DNA of 64,000 nt from Verrucomicrobium sp. GTDB lineage: Bacteria > Verrucomicrobiota > Verrucomicrobiia > Methylacidiphilales > UBA1321. Positions 61,368 through 64,000 of this stretch are shown piece after piece. How positions within the stretch are numbered: position 1 is the stretch's first letter; every line of letters begins with the position of its first letter. The translations under genes were made by a program, and so were the position numbers. The stretch covers positions 124,001-188,000 of the forward strand of contig JAFIGT010000003.1 in NCBI GenBank assembly GCA_017849585.1, written 5' to 3'. The notes under the pieces were generated by a model. That model ran no database searches and was not told the DNA's origin. It saw nothing but the letters and a program-made list of their open reading frames with translations.

Positions 61368-61877
61368 ATGGCCCAAACCCGACAATTCCTGCCTAAAGTG
61401 ACTGTGGGGGAAATTCTCCGCATGTTGCCGCAATCGACGCGGTGTGAATATTCGGCAGGCACTGTCATCCTCAAGGAAGGGACCCGCGCGGACTCGTGCT
61501 TCCTGCTGTTGTCTGGCCGCGTGCAGATTAGCAAGCGGATGAAAATCCGCACGGTGACCAATCTGGCGGTGATGAAAAAGGGCGATTTCTTTGGAGAGAT
61601 GGCGATGCTATCGGGTCAACCACGCAGTGCCACGGCGACGGCGGTCAGCGACGTGAAGGCGCTGGAAATCAAGCGCGCCGATTTTTTTCGATTGCTGGAT
61701 CGGCAAGATCCGCTGGCGGCGCGTCTCGCCCTGCATTTTTCCTCGGCCCTGGCTTCGCGCTGTTCACGGGTCTTGCAGTTGCTGGCAAAGAATCCCGGTG
61801 AACGGGCGGCGGACTCCAAACAGGCGGTGGATGCGCGCAAGGTATTGCACCGCGTCTACTCCCTCTGGGCGGTTTGA
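61368..61877 (+). CDS. Cyclic nucleotide-binding-domain protein without DNA-binding domain
   Basis: The 169-residue protein has a CRP-like cNMP-binding domain: GTVILKEGTRADSCFLLLSGRVQI, then FFGEMAMLSGQPRSATATAV with the near-complete FGE...R-S-A phosphate-binding cassette. A C-terminal helix follows, with no helix-turn-helix. It may bind cAMP or cGMP and regulate by protein contact. It overlaps the downstream glycosyltransferase start by TTGA, so expression is probably coupled. Confidence 0.82.
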   Translation: MAQTRQFLPKVTVGEILRMLPQSTRCEYSAGTVILKEGTRADSCFLLLSGRVQISKRMKIRTVTNLAVMKKGDFFGEMAMLSGQPRSATATAVSDVKALEIKRADFFRLLDRQDPLAARLALHFSSALASRCSRVLQLLAKNPGERAADSKQAVDARKVLHRVYSLWAV

Positions 61878-62548
61878 ACTCAAGCAGTGACATTGACCAA
61901 ACGCGTGCGCTGGTGTTGATTCCGGCGCGCAACGAGTCCGCCCACATCGGGGCCATTGTCTCAGGTTGTCGCGCCCAGGGTTTTACGGTTTGGGTGTTGG
62001 ATGATGGCAGTCATGATCCCACGGCAATGGAAGCGGTCATGCACGGCGCAAAGGTTTTACGTCGCGAGCAGCCCCTCGGCAAGACGGCCATTCTGCGGTG
62101 GGCATTGACTCAGGTTCCGGACGAAATCGAATGGTTGATCTTCATGGACGGCGATGGTCAGCATCGACCGGTCGATCTGGAGAAATTCTGGTCGCGTCGG
62201 ACCGAGGCGGATCTGGTGCTTGGCAATCGCTGGGCGGAAGTGGAGCAGATGCCGCTTGTGAGGCGGATGACAAATCGGGTGATGTCGTGGCTTCTCAACC
62301 GTCTCAGCGGCGGACAAGCGCCCGATACGCAATGCGGTTTTCGACTGGCACGGCGGCGCTTGCTTAAGGATTGGCAGCCTCGCGGGCAATATTTTGAATT
62401 TGAAACGGAACTCTATCTACATGCATTACGGTGCAGGGTATTGATTGTCTCCGTGCCATTGCAGGCGGTTTACGGAACTGAAAAGAGCAAGATTTTCTGG
62501 CCACGCGATGCGTGGCGCTTTATCCGCTGTCTCGCCGCGAGGGATTAG
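61874..62548 (+). CDS. GT2-family glycosyltransferase
   Basis: The 224-residue protein has the GT-A fold of family 2: LVLIPARNESAHIGAIV at the nucleotide-binding start, VLDDGSHDPT, and the metal-binding MDGDGQH (DxD type). DTQCGFRLARR and TELYLHALRC follow, as in dolichyl-phosphate mannosyltransferase-like enzymes. No membrane helix is evident. The start is TTG 61874, overlapping the preceding stop. Donor and acceptor sugars are unknown. Confidence 0.8.
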   Translation: MNSSSDIDQTRALVLIPARNESAHIGAIVSGCRAQGFTVWVLDDGSHDPTAMEAVMHGAKVLRREQPLGKTAILRWALTQVPDEIEWLIFMDGDGQHRPVDLEKFWSRRTEADLVLGNRWAEVEQMPLVRRMTNRVMSWLLNRLSGGQAPDTQCGFRLARRRLLKDWQPRGQYFEFETELYLHALRCRVLIVSVPLQAVYGTEKSKIFWPRDAWRFIRCLAARD

Positions 62549-62634
62549 GCGCTGTCAAGAGAGCTCTCATTACAAATCGGAAAGGGAGAAGTCCTTTGTT
62601 GCACGGCTCCCGCTACACCGTATGATCGGCCGTT

Positions 62635-63288
62635 ATGTCGGACCAGATTCTGAAGATCAACGAGATTTTCTACAGCATCCAGGGGGAGAGCACCTTTGCC
62701 GGGAAACCGTGCGTCTTTGTGCGTCTCACCGCCTGCGATTTGCGCTGCACGTATTGCGATACGGAATATGCTTTCTATGAGGGCAAAAAGCACACGTTTG
62801 AGGATATTTTTCGTGAGGTGGCCAAGTTCGATTGCAAACTCGTTGAAGTGACTGGTGGTGAACCTCTCCTGCAAAAGAGCGTACTGCCCTTTATGACGGA
62901 GCTGTGCAATGAGGGGTACACGGTGCTGTTGGAAACCAGTGGTGCGCACGATATCCGGCCGATTGATCCGCGCGTGCACCGCATCATGGACCTGAAATGC
63001 CCCAGCAGTGGCGAGGTCAAACGCAATCTTCCCGGCAATCTGGAATGGCTGAAGGAGCGGGACGAAATCAAATTTGTGATCGGCTCGGAAGAGGATTATC
63101 TCTGGGCCAAACAGCAAATTGAGCAGGGCGAGTGGAAGGACAAGGTCAAGGCGATCCTGTTCTCACCGGTTTTCGGCAAGATCGAGCTGGTGCATCTGGC
63201 AGAGTGGATCATGCGCGATCATCTTCCCGTCCGGCTCCAGCTCCAGATGCATAAATTTATCTGGTCCCCCACGCAACGCGGGGTTTAA
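62635..63288 (+). CDS. queE: 7-carboxy-7-deazaguanine synthase QueE
   Basis: QueE is a radical SAM enzyme that contracts 6-carboxytetrahydropterin to 7-carboxy-7-deazaguanine for queuosine. The 217-residue protein has the cluster motif C34-xxx-C38-xx-C41 (CDLRCTYC), the QueE-specific IFYSIQGEST at about 11-20, and VTGGEPLLQ. No other queuosine genes lie near. I looked for a preQ1 riboswitch upstream and found none. The start is ATG 62635. Confidence 0.92.
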   Translation: MSDQILKINEIFYSIQGESTFAGKPCVFVRLTACDLRCTYCDTEYAFYEGKKHTFEDIFREVAKFDCKLVEVTGGEPLLQKSVLPFMTELCNEGYTVLLETSGAHDIRPIDPRVHRIMDLKCPSSGEVKRNLPGNLEWLKERDEIKFVIGSEEDYLWAKQQIEQGEWKDKVKAILFSPVFGKIELVHLAEWIMRDHLPVRLQLQMHKFIWSPTQRGV

Positions 63289-63307
63289 CCGGAGCGGAGG
63301 GCGCTGC

Positions 63308-64000
63308 TTACATCAGCTCAGAGATGGAGCCGTAATCGGGATCGAAGAGCCGCTTGTAGGTGCGCACGGCATACGCATCTGTCATCCCCGAGAGATAATC
63401 GCAGATCAGGCGCGCGCGAACCGTGGCATCCGGGGTGGCGACCACCCGTTCATGCAGCCCCTGCGGCACGAGTTTCGTCTTCTTGTTAATCGCCGTGATA
63501 TAATTTTCTTTAAACGCTTCCGTTAGCGAACGCAGCAAGCGGCCACCTTTGTATTCAATTTGCTGCAGCGCGGGTGAACCAAAGACGAAGGTGCTGCTCA
63601 GCTTTTTGTAGAGCTTGATTTCGTTAAGCTGATCCGGAGCCATCACGAGTTTGAAACGGTAGCGATTGCTGCGCGAGGTCATGAAGTTGGAGGTCTCTTC
63701 CAGAGAGCAGGCGGCGACAAGCTCTCCGATGACTTTGCTCATGGAAGCATCGAGATGTCCGCGCTTGATGCGATCGATGAGCTTTTCCAATTTTTGTTTT
63801 TGGAATTCGTTCAGTTTCGCGCCTTCGCCTTCCTGCCATTGAAATATTTTTTCCAGCGTGATGAATCGCGCTTTTACGCCGTCGACGATATCGCAGCACG
63901 AATAGGCGATGTCGTCGGCGGTGTCCATGATCTGGCATTCGAGCGATTTGAAATCGATGTGGAATTCCGCATTGGGCCGATTCGCCCCAAAGCAAAAGTC
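63308..64000 (-). CDS. dGTPase-like HD-domain phosphohydrolase, 5' end cut by window edge
   Basis: Only the C-terminal 230 residues are visible; the frame stays open to the right edge. KSLECQIMDTADDIAYS is the third metal/HD block of dGTP triphosphohydrolases, and the downstream YLSGMTDAYAVRTYKRLF is typical of the family's end. The family converts dGTP to deoxyguanosine and triphosphate. An ATG at 63928 exists, but the conserved block begins upstream of it, so the true start is outside the window. It is convergent with queE, 19 bp apart. Confidence 0.88.
   Translation of the reverse strand, partial: DFCFGANRPNAEFHIDFKSLECQIMDTADDIAYSCCDIVDGVKARFITLEKIFQWQEGEGAKLNEFQKQKLEKLIDRIKRGHLDASMSKVIGELVAACSLEETSNFMTSRSNRYRFKLVMAPDQLNEIKLYKKLSSTFVFGSPALQQIEYKGGRLLRSLTEAFKENYITAINKKTKLVPQGLHERVVATPDATVRARLICDYLSGMTDAYAVRTYKRLFDPDYGSISELM

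Noticed and set aside
62549-62634. preQ1 riboswitch upstream of queE
   Set aside because: No pseudoknot-forming pattern or A-rich tail was seen in the 86-bp leader.

Overview
The window looks like chromosomal DNA of a Verrucomicrobiota-type bacterium. This is inferred from a combination of traits: futalosine-pathway menaquinone genes, two proteins ending in PEP-CTERM sorting signals (one with autotransporter-associated beta-strand repeats), an HprK-HPr-Enzyme I phosphorelay with no sugar permease nearby, and a very large secreted protein whose C-terminus has the FG...GDGIPNLMKYALGLNP-type module common in that phylum. GC content is fairly high and even, apart from short AT-rich patches (about 20560-20640, 22880-23110, 48960-49250 and 59820-59930). 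No phage, transposase, CRISPR array or rRNA was seen.

Layout. 1-3000: menaquinone genes (mqnE cut by the left edge, mqnP, ubiX-like) and an OlsB-like acyltransferase. 3100-7400: a PEP-CTERM protein, tRNA-Phe, and a four-gene unit with a winged-helix regulator, an AsmA-like protein, an inositol-phosphatase-fold enzyme and a PAP2 phosphatase. 7590-16170: serA, followed by a three-hairpin element, then housekeeping genes (DMT transporter, TIGR03862-like flavoprotein, short HPF, Ogg-type glycosylase, ABC ATPase). 16268-20531: tRNA-Lys and a 1276-residue secreted protein with a gingipain (C25)-like core. 20680-23811: small metabolic and hypothetical genes. 23871-28716: a 166-bp element with 19-bp inverted ends lying just ahead of an ExbB-ExbD-TPR-OmpA operon. 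28939-31027: MarR regulator, PgeF-like enzyme, RRM protein and an OB-fold protein.

31149-34715 is a compact, translationally coupled operon (methyltransferase, SRPBCC cyclase-like protein, ketosynthase, FAD-dependent reductase) that looks like a small undescribed polyketide or fatty-acid-derived biosynthetic unit. 34978-36060 is phosphofructokinase. 36168-42067 is a recG-led operon. It contains one of the most unusual genes in the window: a protein joining a degenerate receiver domain, a degenerate protein kinase, a membrane segment and a formylglycine-generating-enzyme-like domain. 42282-48937 holds a secreted serpin, DUF192, a nucleotidyltransferase, the Enzyme I/HPr/HprK regulatory phosphorelay and a Sua5/TsaC enzyme.

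49251-51170 is a PEP-CTERM beta-strand-repeat protein. 51179-61877 is a dense signalling locus. On the minus strand a sigma-54 activator, a receiver-kinase, a hybrid kinase, a chemoreceptor and a lone receiver follow one another; two more receivers, a repeat protein and a cyclic-nucleotide-binding protein diverge on the plus strand. The window closes with a GT2 glycosyltransferase, queE and the edge-truncated dGTPase-like gene. All functions are read from motifs in the sequence; no database search was run.
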